From Hericium rajendrae (Eukaryota > Basidiomycota > Agaricomycetes > Russulales > Hericiaceae), in contig CM065879.1 in assembly GCA_033439255.1 (NCBI GenBank), positions 4,408,501-4,472,500 of the forward strand: DNA of 64,000 bases, read 5' to 3'. The first letter of the stretch is position 1. Each line of letters begins with the position of its first letter. This document shows, piece after piece, positions 24,127 to 34,300 of the stretch. Below the pieces are notes generated by a model. It searched no databases. It had not been told where the DNA came from and saw nothing but the letters and a program-made list of their open reading frames with translations. The position numbers were made by a program, and so were the translations under genes.

Positions 24127-24291
24127 TGGAGTAGCCCAGAAGGTCACGTCGCAAGACCTCAGATAGTGGAAGGATGGGGAATGTGCTACCACATGCAGGC
24201 AGCTAACTACTCGAGTGATGACTAAGCAGCAGGGAAACTCCCGCAGATCACGTGCTCCATGGCAGTAGGGACCCCCTTGGTCCCTACTCCA
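24127..24291 (-). repeat. 3' LTR of the nested non-autonomous element
   Basis: A 165-bp repeat with 8-bp terminal inverted repeats TGGAGTAG/CTACTCCA, matching 26987-27151 except for one transition. Confidence 0.88.
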
Positions 24292-24340
24292 TCGTCCCCC
24301 CCTCAAACATGGCGACGCCCTCGTCGCCCACTAAAAGACC

Positions 24341-26770
24341 TCAACCCACAGACTTACGAACCCAGCCTAGACTCTCCAAAACCCTACTGAGCTCAACCAA
24401 ACGTGGATCTTCATCCCAACTCAGAGGCAAAGGTGGCATAGCAGAACTGGAAGGCAGACTCGAAACCTGCATGACGGATGGCCGACCTGCACAAAGGCTA
24501 GCTGGATGATGGCAGGAAATCACTGGCCCAGAAGAGACTGCTGGTCGAGAAATGTGAGATCGGGGTAAACACGATTGACGTCGATGTGAGCGACGAGCTC
24601 GATGCTGCAAGGAACTAAATGGCCGAGTTGCAAAGTCAGAACGCAAGACTGAAAAATCCCGTGGTGCAGGTAAGCATGGTGACGATGCAATCACTATGGG
24701 GAGCGAGTCACAATCATCGGCCCATGAGAAGGATGCACGCGAGGTTGCGAGCGTGGGTTCAGGCAACGCGGGGCCGACATCCTTCAAGAACGACGCGACG
24801 GCCGCGTGGGGCTTCCCTGGTTCAAATCCGGGCGTCGGCGATGGCGTGTCGGTGTGTGCTGGTCTGATGAGTGTGCGAGGGGCTGGTGGGGGAGCGCAGT
24901 GGGCAGATGGTGGGGCGTGGGCTGCTGGGCATGCGCACGGGGCATGCGTGTCGTCCTCGCGGACTTCACCGCGGTGCTGCGGCTCGTCTGCGGTCGCGGA
25001 TGGGCGTGTAGTGTTGCCAGGGAGTGCGGGTTCGTCGTGTGGTGTTTCCCTAGACGTGCGGGACACCGGAGGAACGGGGATGAGGACGTGGTGCTGCGGG
25101 GTGGTGTGCGTGGTCGTGGTGATCACGCCGTCCGTGCGGGCTTCAACGAGTCCGCTCGACTCGTTTGCGGTGGCGTTTGTGCATGTGTTGCTACCGACGT
25201 GCTCGGACACACGGCGCGGGGTCGCCGTTCGTGTGTGCGACGCATGGGGGGTGGTAATACGTACCGCGGGTGTGCCTCCACCGCGCGCGGTACTCGCGTC
25301 GCGCACGCCGTTCTTACACGGCCCTGGGCCTTCCTTCGACTCGTTTTCCGCGGCGCTGGTGCGTATGATACGTTGGGGCGGCGTATTCCAGTCGTGGGGG
25401 GTCGCGGGAGGTGTCTGGGACGTGGGCGAGGTCGTCCGGGGTTGCATCCGCGCGGACGCGCTGCTCGTGTCGTACGTGGTGTCGGCGGGCTCGTTCGCGG
25501 GGGTGCTCGGGCTCGTAGAGAGGTGGGACTGCGTGGGTACGTCGTGTCTGGTCGCAATGTGCGTGTGGGACGCGGGGAAGTCGATGGGAGGTGCGCGGTC
25601 CGTGGTTGGGGTGCGAATCTCGTGCGGTTCGCGTTCGGTTGCCGCGGGTCGGTCTGGCTCGCACGCGATCGCGAATGACGGCGCGGAGTTCCTGGGTGAT
25701 GTAGGCGCGGTATTTGGGCTCGCGGATGCAATATGGGACGCGAAGGAGGCGATGGGGAGCGCAGGGTGGGTGTTCACGCTGCGGACTTCGCGTGATTCGC
25801 ACTTGGTGGTCACAGGTGGTGCATCTGGCTCGCGGACGGTCGCGAATGTCGGTGTGGGGTGGCTGAGGGATGCGGGCTCATCGCCCGAGCTCGCGGAAGT
25901 GGTGCGTGTCGCGATAGACGAGGCACTGGGCGCGGAACACGCGTTGCTCGTATTCACCTCGTGCGGTTGCTGCATAGGCGCTGGCGTTGGGTTCCGCGAA
26001 TCGCGTGCAGCGATGGTGTCTGCTAATGCGACGGTGGCGGCAAGTACGGCGGCGGGACTCGCGGTGGTGGGTAACGGGACTGCTGTGATGTCGCGAGTAG
26101 TCGTAGTAGGCGTAGGGGAAATGAAGGCGAAAGGTGGTGCTGTGGTCTGTAATGCAATTTGCGCGACTGTAGTGTCTACGAGGACATTGCTGGCGTCGAC
26201 AGCGAAAATCGATGTTGGTGCGGCTGCATCGCGCGCAGGCTCGGCGATCGCGAGCTGAGGAAACGATGGGGCAAGCACGGGCTGGCTCACCTCGAGTTGG
26301 CCTGCCTGGTACCCATCTCTAAACCCACTGAATCGTCCCTCTCGATGACCTTCCCTGTGACCCTGCTCCAACCCTTTCTTCATACCTGCCTCCATACCCT
26401 CCAAAAATCCGACGCGCTGGCCCTCTTTAAGGCCAACCTCATGTCCTCGGTTCCGTGCATTCGTCTTGATTTCCCGGAGCAGTTTGGGTTCGATCTCCTG
26501 TAAAAATTGGGCTTGGGCAGGGGTGGGCAGTGTTTGGTCGCGGTCTGCCTGAGCAATATGCAGCATTTGTGTGCTAGGTGCGGAAGTGCTCGTCGAGCTG
26601 TAATCAACACTTGGATGCTCTATCCACATAGGAAGTTCGCTGGGATTGCTACTAGCAACTAACGCAGCCCGGGCTGCCTTCGCGCGTCGGTTCTTGCTGC
26701 CCATAACGGGTAATTCCGTATTTGGATGTCGAGCTCGAGAGTCGATGAACGAAATACGGTGTTGGGGCAT
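24341..26770 (-). CDS. Low-complexity protein carried by the non-autonomous LTR element
   Basis: An uninterrupted 809-codon frame in the same orientation as the element, starting at ATG 26770. The N-terminal part holds a Gly/Glu-rich repeat of the form EGxxxGxxEGxxxG (VGLKEGQRVGFLEGMEAG and onwards, roughly residues 110-165), faintly like the Yae1-type GxxxGxxEG pattern. The middle 500 residues are dominated by Ala, Pro, Ser and Thr. The C-terminal part has FSWADDCDSLPI and a basic segment. No gag zinc knuckle or enzyme motif is visible. I believe similar SWADD-bearing proteins recur in polypore genomes, but I cannot verify it here. A gag-like structural role and a captured host gene are both possible. 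Confidence 0.6.
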   Translation of the reverse strand: MPQHRISFIDSRARHPNTELPVMGSKNRRAKAARAALVASSNPSELPMWIEHPSVDYSSTSTSAPSTQMLHIAQADRDQTLPTPAQAQFLQEIEPKLLREIKTNARNRGHEVGLKEGQRVGFLEGMEAGMKKGLEQGHREGHREGRFSGFRDGYQAGQLEVSQPVLAPSFPQLAIAEPARDAAAPTSIFAVDASNVLVDTTVAQIALQTTAPPFAFISPTPTTTTRDITAVPLPTTASPAAVLAATVALADTIAARDSRNPTPAPMQQPHEVNTSNACSAPSASSIATRTTSASSGDEPASLSHPTPTFATVREPDAPPVTTKCESREVRSVNTHPALPIASFASHIASASPNTAPTSPRNSAPSFAIACEPDRPAATEREPHEIRTPTTDRAPPIDFPASHTHIATRHDVPTQSHLSTSPSTPANEPADTTYDTSSASARMQPRTTSPTSQTPPATPHDWNTPPQRIIRTSAAENESKEGPGPCKNGVRDASTARGGGTPAVRITTPHASHTRTATPRRVSEHVGSNTCTNATANESSGLVEARTDGVITTTTHTTPQHHVLIPVPPVSRTSRETPHDEPALPGNTTRPSATADEPQHRGEVREDDTHAPCACPAAHAPPSAHCAPPPAPRTLIRPAHTDTPSPTPGFEPGKPHAAVASFLKDVGPALPEPTLATSRASFSWADDCDSLPIVIASSPCLPAPRDFSVLRSDFATRPFSSLQHRARRSHRRQSCLPRSHISRPAVSSGPVISCHHPASLCAGRPSVMQVSSLPSSSAMPPLPLSWDEDPRLVELSRVLESLGWVRKSVG

Positions 26771-26986
26771 GGAAAGGAGAGACGTGGACCCTGGAAAAGG
26801 CTAACGGCGGCGACGAGAGAGATGATATGCAAAAGACACGATAGAGATGCAAGAGAGGACACAACGCGCAGACTCGAAGACGAAACACGAGGCACGAGGA
26901 CGCGAAAAACGGCACGAAAAGACTGGAAATCCGCAGGCACTATGCAACGCAACGCTAGTGGGCCGAATCCGCTCTCATCACCACGA

Positions 26987-27151
26987 TGGAGTAGCCCAGA
27001 AGGTCACGTCGCAAGACCTCAGATAGTGGAAGGATGGGGAATGTGCTACCACATGCAGGCAGCTAACTACTCGAGTGATGACTAAGCAGCAGGGAAACTC
27101 CCACAGATCACGTGCTCCATGGCAGTAGGGACCCCCTTGGTCCCTACTCCA
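26987..27151 (-). repeat. 5' LTR of the nested non-autonomous element
   Basis: The partner of 24127-24291, followed by GCGA of the target duplication at 27152-27155. Confidence 0.88.
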
Positions 27152-27289
27152 GCGACCTATAGTAAAAAGCCGGGCCTAAGGCCCGGGCAACACAAAACGT
27201 ATGCGACAACTTCCACGACGACAAAACAAGATAGCAAATTTAAAAGGGGAGGGTCTTTCCCTCCCCGCGCAAAGCGACAGCCCCGCTCA

Positions 27290-29170
27290 TCAGGAGTCAG
27301 CCGGCACGACTTCCTCTGACGCGGCCACCTCAGCGACAGGAGCCGCCGTCGGCTCCAACGGCTCACCAGGACCTTCGACCGAAGGAACGGGGGACTCCCT
27401 CGCGAGCGGGCGCGAAGACGGACCCGCGGTGGGACTCGCCGCGGCCTCCTCCTCTGCGTCGCTAGCAGCGTCCGCAGGCTCGTCCTTGGCGACCTTGCCC
27501 TCTTCATCCGCCTCCGCCGCGATATACTCGCCGCGCGTGCCCGTATAGAGGGCCGTGACGAGCCTCTCGACGGCGAGGATCTGGCCGTGGTTCGACATGC
27601 GTTGGAGGTACAAACCGACGAGCTGCCGCTCGGTCTCCGCGAGCAGGGTGCGGCGGAGCGACGAATCACGCGGAATGCACGCGTAGGGGTCGACGTAGTC
27701 CCAGGCCCCTGGACGGAAGCCGTCGGAGACCGGGAACGGAAGGCGAGATGCGAGCGCCTCGAACGGGGCTGTAGGACGGTCACCCGGTCAGCAAACGCGT
27801 AGCAACAGTGGGGTAGCGACTTACGGAGCGCGCCCGCGGAGTCTGGTATCCCCGGCAAGACCACGGGGGAGTCGGCCACCTGGTCGCGACCAGAAGAAGC
27901 CACGGCGGCGCGCGCGGCAACGGGATCCACGACGGGCGCACCCATCTGCGTCAGATGCGCGTTGAGGTCGACACAGGCGAGGCAGGAAGTGCGCTTCTCG
28001 CTGCACTCGCAGCATCGCTCGTGCTTCGCGCGCCCGACGTTCTTCGCAGGGAGGACCCGGCGGAGGCACTCCTTGCCCTCGTTGATGCACGCGGTGCACC
28101 ACTGCTCGGGCAGGCACTACGCAAACAGAAAATTAGCATCGAGCACAGGTGGAGGAGATGGGTACTTACCGGACCCCACTTCTCATCAGGCTCCTTGGCC
28201 TTGGCCTTCCCTTTCCCCTCGTTCGCAGCGACGGCACCAGCCGGCCCCGTACGCGCCCTCTTCGCCGGCGGGGGCACTTCGACAATCTCGTCCCCCGCCT
28301 CCTCCTCCTCGACAGGTGCTACGGCCTTGCGCTTGGCCGCGCGAGTCGCGGCGGACACTGGAGCGTCCAGAGCCGGGTCTACGTCCCGCTCGGCGGACGC
28401 GTCTACGACACCGGTGGCAGTCAACAGGGCGGCGACTTCGAGGCGGTCTTGCTCACCGGTCTGCGAGCAGGGCGGCGACGGAGCCCTGGTGCGCGTGGAA
28501 GACGAGGCCTGCGGGGTCTCGTTGGTTGGCGCGGCCGCCCTTTTGCCCTTAGGGGGCCCTGTCTTGCACGTTGAAACGGGCGCGACCTGCGCGGGCCCCT
28601 TGCCCTTGGGTGTCGCGGCCGCGAGCGGGGTGTCGTCGTCGCTCTCCTCGAGCTCGTCGGTCTCCCGGTCCTCTGTCTCGGTCGGGTCTTCGGGGGCTCG
28701 AAGACGTCGAGCACCTTGGCACCCCACTTGCGGTCGGACTTCAGCTCGAGGCGGCTGAAGACTACACGGGCATCGGCGATCCCGCGACGGAAGAAATCGT
28801 TGTCGAGGTGGGTCGGTCGACCTCAAGAGAGGGCCCTGTCAGGAGTGGTGGTCAGCGGGGACGGAAGCAAAATGTGCGCCGGCGGACTCACCAAGCAACT
28901 GGCAACCTGGGTGATCCACTCTGCCCAGACATTGCCGGGGTCGCCTTCGCGCGGGTGGCCTGACCCGAAGAGGCGTTCGAGAGCCTGAATACCCTTGGGG
29001 CGGTTGTCGACGTACGCGCGAGCCATGGGAGATGAGGTGCTGAGGAGCGAGTCGCCTCGCAACTCAGTGTTCATAAGGACTCCGCGACAAGACGGAAGCG
29101 CCTGGCGAATTGCCTCCGGAGAAGCCCCCGCGTACAGGTAGCTTCGCGCAGAAGCCCGCGATGCGGGCAC
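27290..29170 (-). CDS. Antisense cargo gene 2: Cys-rich protein, spliced
   Basis: Read on the minus strand, an N-terminal exon contains ARAYVDNRPKGIQALERLFG and VWAEWITQVASCL. It is followed by a GTGAGT...GACAG intron. An acidic and Lys-rich middle part follows (DETDELEESDDD-like, PPPAKRARTG). A cysteine cluster then appears near 28,090-27,960 (WCTACINEGKECL, then CCECSEKRTSCLAC), and a C-terminal exon ends at 27290. The eight clustered cysteines suggest a fungal zinc-binding domain, perhaps DNA-binding; that is inference. The gene lies between Pol and the 3' LTR and points against the element. The copy has about one break. Confidence 0.5.
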
Positions 29171-29371
29171 CCGGCCAAAACAGTTGTCGCTTCGGACTCA
29201 ATCAGGATCTCAGGCCCCGATTGGCGCCCATTTGTCATTTCAGCCGCGTCTCGCGAACAGGAAGCCTATTCAACGACGGGCAAGTCCCACAGACAGCATA
29301 GTGCGCCTTGGCACCAGAATAGTTCAATTGAGCGGCGAGGCATGCTCGCCACCGGCGTACATCATACTATA

Positions 29372-30124
29372 CTAATCTGCGGCCCCTCCCGCGACCCTGT
29401 CATGGGTGCCCTCCTCATCTGCTCGGTAGGGCGGAAGCCGCAGCAGCTCGGCCAAGTCGAGTGCCTCCGCCACTAGGCGGTGCATCGTCTCTAGCTCATG
29501 CGGATCCTCGCTCACCTCTCCCCCGGCGTCTTCCCACGGCAACTCCGGCGCGGAGACCGCTTGATGCAGCCTGGCGAACAACGGCTCCAGAGCCCGCTTG
29601 CAGGCCTCCGCATCTATGACGTCATACTGGTACTTGCGGCAGGTGATATCGATTTCCTCCAGGGCCACCGCGCGGCGCGTCTCCCACAGCTCGGACTCGG
29701 CCACGGACAGGCGGTCCGCGGCATCTACCTGATGGTGCTCCAGGGAATCGAGCCACTCACGCTTCAGCGACGGCATGAGGTACCAACCCCAGTCGAGCCA
29801 ACGGCGGACTTTCCCGGACGCGCGGGCGGCCTCGGACAGGAAGTGGTCCGACATCTGCGTGATGTCATCCTGCAGACCCACGTCGATGGCGCCAGCGTAG
29901 CGCTGGTAGTCCTTCTGGAGTCCCGAGAATTAGCAGGTACGCAACAATGCCGCAAACGAGCTTGGACGTACTACGGCGACCATGAGGTCTCGACCCCAGA
30001 TCTCGCGTTCCCGGATGACCGCGTCGCGCTTGGACAGCGTGGACACATCGAGCGGGGTCCACGAGCGCTCCGAAAGGAGCCAGGTCACTTTCTGGTGGAA
30101 GACTTGATCAAGGAAGGTGTTCAT
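29372..30124 (-). CDS. Antisense cargo gene 1: helical protein, two exons
   Basis: The start is at 30124 (MNTFLDQVFHQKVTWLLSER). A clear intron (GTACGT...CTCCAG with a TGCTAAT branch) joins DLMVAV to KDYQRYAGAIDVG, and the frame ends at 29372. The product is about 230 residues, predicted mostly alpha-helical, with charged amphipathic stretches (LSVAESELWETRRAVALEE). No catalytic motif or membrane span is seen. A TATAAAA box stands 65 bp upstream of the ATG. It appears intact. It could be a captured host gene or a component peculiar to this element family; I cannot tell. Confidence 0.6.
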
Positions 30125-30188
30125 CGGGACAAGACTGCCGGGCGCGAAGATGGCTCGGAGTTGAGTGCCCTCCCGGGGCGTAGATGCC

Positions 30189-30195
30189 TTTTATA
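30189..30195 (-). promoter_or_regulatory. TATA box of antisense cargo gene 1
   Basis: TATAAAA on the minus strand, inside CCTATAAAAGG, 65 bp before the ATG. It suggests the cargo gene has its own promoter and does not depend on the LTR. Confidence 0.55.
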
Positions 30196-30302
30196 GGCTC
30201 GCTGCAGCACACCCGCCCAGGGCGCCGTCGCACAATCGGCTTCACGCATGTCCGCGCCCGAATCCCTCGTGGGGCTCCAGATTAGACTACGGAGAGTCTA
30301 AA

Positions 30303-30319
30303 TTTTCAGTTAGGGGGAG
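30303..30319 (+). repeat. Right copy of 17-bp direct repeat; polypurine tract of the 3' LTR
   Basis: TTTTCAGTTAGGGGGAG two bases before the 3' LTR, identical to 23826-23842. Confidence 0.8.
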
Positions 30320-30321
30320 AA

Positions 30322-31341
30322 TGATGCGCCCTTTAGCGCGCCTTGCAACGGCATTGCCCACTCCCCGCCTCCTTGCCCATCCCGCTTCACTTCACCTCAG
30401 CCGCACCAAGTCCGCCCACCACGACGTTGCTCCCCGCACAGGACAAGCGCCCCCACGGGTTCGGGACCGACCGGGTCGGACTAAAGCCGGCGTCCCGTGG
30501 TCCGATGCACCGAACGGGCAGGAGATCAACCGGCCGGACGAGTCAGTGGCACAGGAACAGAAGCGCGCCCAGAGAATCAGCCGGCTCAATCAACGCGCCC
30601 TTGAACGCCCACACGCCCCCGGATCACGAGCGGCGCCCGCGACAGTGCGCTACTGACGTCATCCCAGCCATTCCAGCTCGACGTGCCCGCCGTTCCCGAT
30701 GCACGCCCCGGGCGACGTTGTAAGGCGGCACCTTTGATTCGTTCGTACCACGCGCACGCCCTCTGCCCTGCACGGGCCGAGCCGCAACGACTCCACTCGC
30801 CAAGGGACCCGGAGCAGGCAGGATCAGGAAGGAATTGGAGATTGGGTCAGTCAGCGGGAGGTTGTCGTAGGGAGTCGCGCCGGGCCGCCAGAGGCGGCCT
30901 TGCCCATTTGTACCGTAGCTACTGACTTAGAGAATCAGAACGGAATCTGCCTTTTTCCCCTCAGAGCTCAGATCTCACAAAGCCCGCCGTTTGACGTTCT
31001 CACCCCAGTCTCTAAGCACGTCTCAGACGTAGCTCTTCTCACTTTCTCGTGTCGCTCATCATATTCGTCGTACTCGTCGCCGCCCCGTTATCTACAAGCC
31101 GTATCACCTAAGACCCGTGAGTCTTGTCGTACCGTCATCGTCCCTAGCAGAGCCATGTCAGAAGTCGCCCGCGCGCAGCAAGCTCGCCCTCCGCGGCCTT
31201 GCTCCCCTACCCGTAGTACGATCACCCGTCAGCTACACGTCTCGGCGCTCCCCTCTTGAGATACTTGGTCCCCTCGCACCCCCCGGTACTCTGTTGGTTT
31301 TGGTTTTGGCTGCCGCCTCCATTCCCAGGGTCCACACATCA
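30322..31341 (+). repeat. 3' LTR of the large Ty3/gypsy element
   Basis: 1020 bp, TGATGCGCCC to CCACACATCA, followed by CCGG of the target duplication and then the interrupted Helitron. Confidence 0.95.
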
Positions 31342-34300
31342 CCGGTTGACTATCATGACTGCGGTCGCGTTCGCAGAATCTGCCATATCAACACCCGCAG
31401 GTAAGTCTTTTGATTTAATGACCCTGCTGTTGAATAACTCGACGTCCTTGTCGTTGCATGTCCTAGTCCGAAGTCTCCCGACTGCGTCGCCATATTCTGG
31501 ATCACTTTTCATTCGAAATTGCTCCGTGAATTCGACGACTTCATTCACAGTCTTCCAAGCCAAACGGCCAAGTCTTTTCTGTAACTCGCCACTGGTAAGT
31601 TTTCATCTATATGTGATGGATTTATATAAAGGTGTTCCTCCTATAGGCAGAAACTGGTAGAAATCCCCAGAAAACAAGACAATAATACCACCAAACCAAA
31701 TGCTCGGTTTCTCCTTAGCATATCTTAGCGCGTGATCAATTTCCGACAGACACTGCAAGCTCAATAAAGATACCTCATCAATCAAAACAACATCTACGTT
31801 CTTCCACTGTGATCTAAGCTCTACCCGACTCCGTACTGATATATCTACATGATATCCATCTCCGTCATGTGTCCGCAAGACTCCTTGATCATCTTCCTGT
31901 TTCTTTCGTATCTTCAAAGACAGAGCTTTGTGACAAGTCATGCCATCTATCAAAACGGCAGCTGATCCCGTTGGTGCGAGGAGCCACAAGCGATGTCCAC
32001 TTGCATATTCTTCCATCAGATCTCACAAAGTGAACACGGCATGACTTTTTCCAGTCCCACCTGGACCTGTCATCAATAGTCGTAGTGGTTCCGATGCCGA
32101 CGTTACGCCATCATCGATTTGGTCTGCAATTGGTCTCTGTCTTTGTGCGTGCTCCTTTAGAAATGCAGTGGCAGCGATCTTGAAAGCTAACATTTGTTTT
32201 TCATTTAGTGTATGTGCTGCTGCGACGTGCTGGATAACGGCATCCGGGCCTTCGGATACCTCAATCTGCATTTCCTCTCCAACGCTCGTGTTTCCGATTC
32301 GATAAAGTCTAGTACGATCTTCACCTTGTGCTTCTGCTGATAATTCTCTGACCCCTAGGCGAGTCTCTGACGGTGGTTGATCGTTGTCATAGGCACCTTG
32401 CACATTGGTATTCAATAGATTTGTTCGCTGGGTCTCTATGGCTGATTCTTGAGCACGTATCTCCCATTCCCATGTACTAATTCGCTCTGACGGATAGTAC
32501 TGCCTTCCTTCCTTCAGACCTTCAATCACAGTCATCAACCTGCGTCGTTCAATTGTTGACCGGTCGATCGAAAGCTCGACACTGTTTTGTTTCGCTTGTT
32601 TTTGGAGAAAACCCGAGTCAAATAACCTATTCAGTACATCAATTGCCCCTTTGTCTTTGGCTTTGATGTCTTCTGATATCTCATTGGTGTCATCCATGTC
32701 GGTATCGTCGTCAGTATCATTATCCCATTTGGCCATCGCCTGCCGCATCGTTTCCGACTCGGTAGATGCGGCCTCTCTCCGTCGTAGCTGTTCTGCGTCC
32801 CTGGCGTCTTCGCATTCATGAATCGCTTTCCAGTTCTCAATAATTTTTCGGTCCTTCTCTGTGAATTGGTATGTTTCTATGTCTTCTTCTGCCTCTTGCC
32901 CAGTATCTAACAGTCTGTTTGTTGCACTGAAAGGTTTGAAATGCACCAGAATGAACAGCGCGTATGTACTCGAATCACTCTCTCTCGGTATACTCATACC
33001 CACGACGCGAGGGATAACGCCTATTGAGTCAAGCGACGCAAGTTCATTAGCAGGACGACGCACGATTTTGTGAGTCTTTCTTAATCCGTGTGGAGCACGT
33101 AACGCGTAGTGGCCAACCTTTTTTGTCTTAGATTTCTTCTTCAAGTGAAACTGTGTTACGAAATCGAAGAAAGACAGTCCTTCTAATCGCTTGTCACGAT
33201 GCACATAGTCATCGACCTGGTGGGTATCTATCAATTCACCTCCTTCTGTAACAGTGACTCTCACTTGATCTATTTCGAGGAAGCCATCGGGGAGTTGATC
33301 CTCATTATTCACAGGAATATTCTCATCATCGTCATCGTCTGATTCGGACTCATCTGAAGATGATTCGCCTTCGTCGTCCGACTCGTCCGCATTTTCTATA
33401 TTTACATTTGATCTTTTAGACAATGTTTTCCTCACGTATCGCAGCAAGATCCCCGACATCATGGGAATAGTCTGATGGGACGAAATAGAGTCACCTTTGT
33501 TTCGGATGTAACGGACTGCCTGTTGTGCATGGATCTGCTGCTGTCGTTGGAATTGGGCCAGACATTTATGTAGGAGCATTCGAGCGCTGTCATGGTCCGT
33601 GCGCTGAGGATCGTCGGGCATTCTGAGGATGGCCTTGCACATCAAACTCAGCATTTGATTGGTATTCAGGTCCATCTTTGTGATATAGTCCGTTATGTAG
33701 AAAATGGCTGCTTTTGCGGCACGGCCAGACAAAATACATCGAATATCATGATTGTGACGACAAAAAACAAGAAGGTAGGGATTGTAATAATTGACTGTAC
33801 CATCTCGACAAACGAATACAATAGATTTATTCTCTTCGTCGTAGTAAGATGCATCTATTACCTCGTGAGGGAACAAGAACCGGCACCGGCCTTCATTCCT
33901 ATACTTATGACAGACTTGCCTGCAGGAATGTCTCTGTAATTTTTCACCACACATGCGCACTTCTGATACCATAACGTTATCCCAATCCTCCATCAGCTTT
34001 AGCGCTGTTTCTGACGAAAGGTTTGATGCCCACAGCGGAGGTGGCTGTGGAGGCCTCTCGGTAGCTGGTTCGAACTTATCCATGTCGAAACCCGGCATTT
34101 CGATCTCGGGCAGGTCATGCCTTATGATATCCTCAAAGAAAGCAAAGAACCTCTGCTTGAAATCATCATCCACTTCCATTCGCTTATGTATTTCCGATGG
34201 GTTCAAGCCGCCATCGAGCCAAATCAGAAAATGACCATGTAAGTTTCCTCGCTCGGTATACTCGGCAGTACCGTAGAAAGCATTCAAGTGCCCTAGCAGT

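Larger units (their letters stand above)
24127..27151 (-). mobile_element. Non-autonomous LTR element (3.0 kb) nested in the cargo
   Basis: Identical-length 165-bp direct repeats, each starting TGGAGTAG and ending CTACTCCA, flank the element. The target duplication is GCGA (24123-24126 and 27152-27155). Orientation is minus: read that way, a polypurine tract (GAGGGGGGGACGA) abuts the 3' LTR, and a primer-site-like TGGTGATGAGAGCGGAT lies 3 nt after the 5' LTR. No reverse transcriptase is present, so movement would depend on another element. The LTRs differ by one CpG transition, so the insertion is young. It carries one long open frame and looks whole. Confidence 0.85.
16167..31341 (+). mobile_element. 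Large Ty3/gypsy LTR retrotransposon (15.2 kb) with extra cargo
   Basis: Two 1020-bp LTRs of equal length flank the element, with the 4-bp target duplication CCGG (5 bp if the shared T is counted). The internal region gives a primer-binding site, Gag-protease, Pol, and then about 6.5 kb not typical of the family. That extra part holds two antisense genes and a nested smaller LTR element. The LTRs differ at 11 of 1020 positions (about 1.1 percent), so insertion is recent relative to the Helitron it interrupts. The coding part looks nearly whole, with about one break. Confidence 0.95.

Noticed and set aside
24800-24840. B-box-like GGTTCAAATCC suggesting a tRNA gene
   Set aside because: No A-box, acceptor stem or anticodon arm precedes it, and it lies within the long minus-strand frame.
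24696-26258. A 520-codon frame on the plus strand opposite the non-autonomous element's long frame
   Set aside because: It mirrors a GC-rich low-complexity frame on the minus strand. Orientation evidence (polypurine tract, primer site) supports the minus strand as coding.
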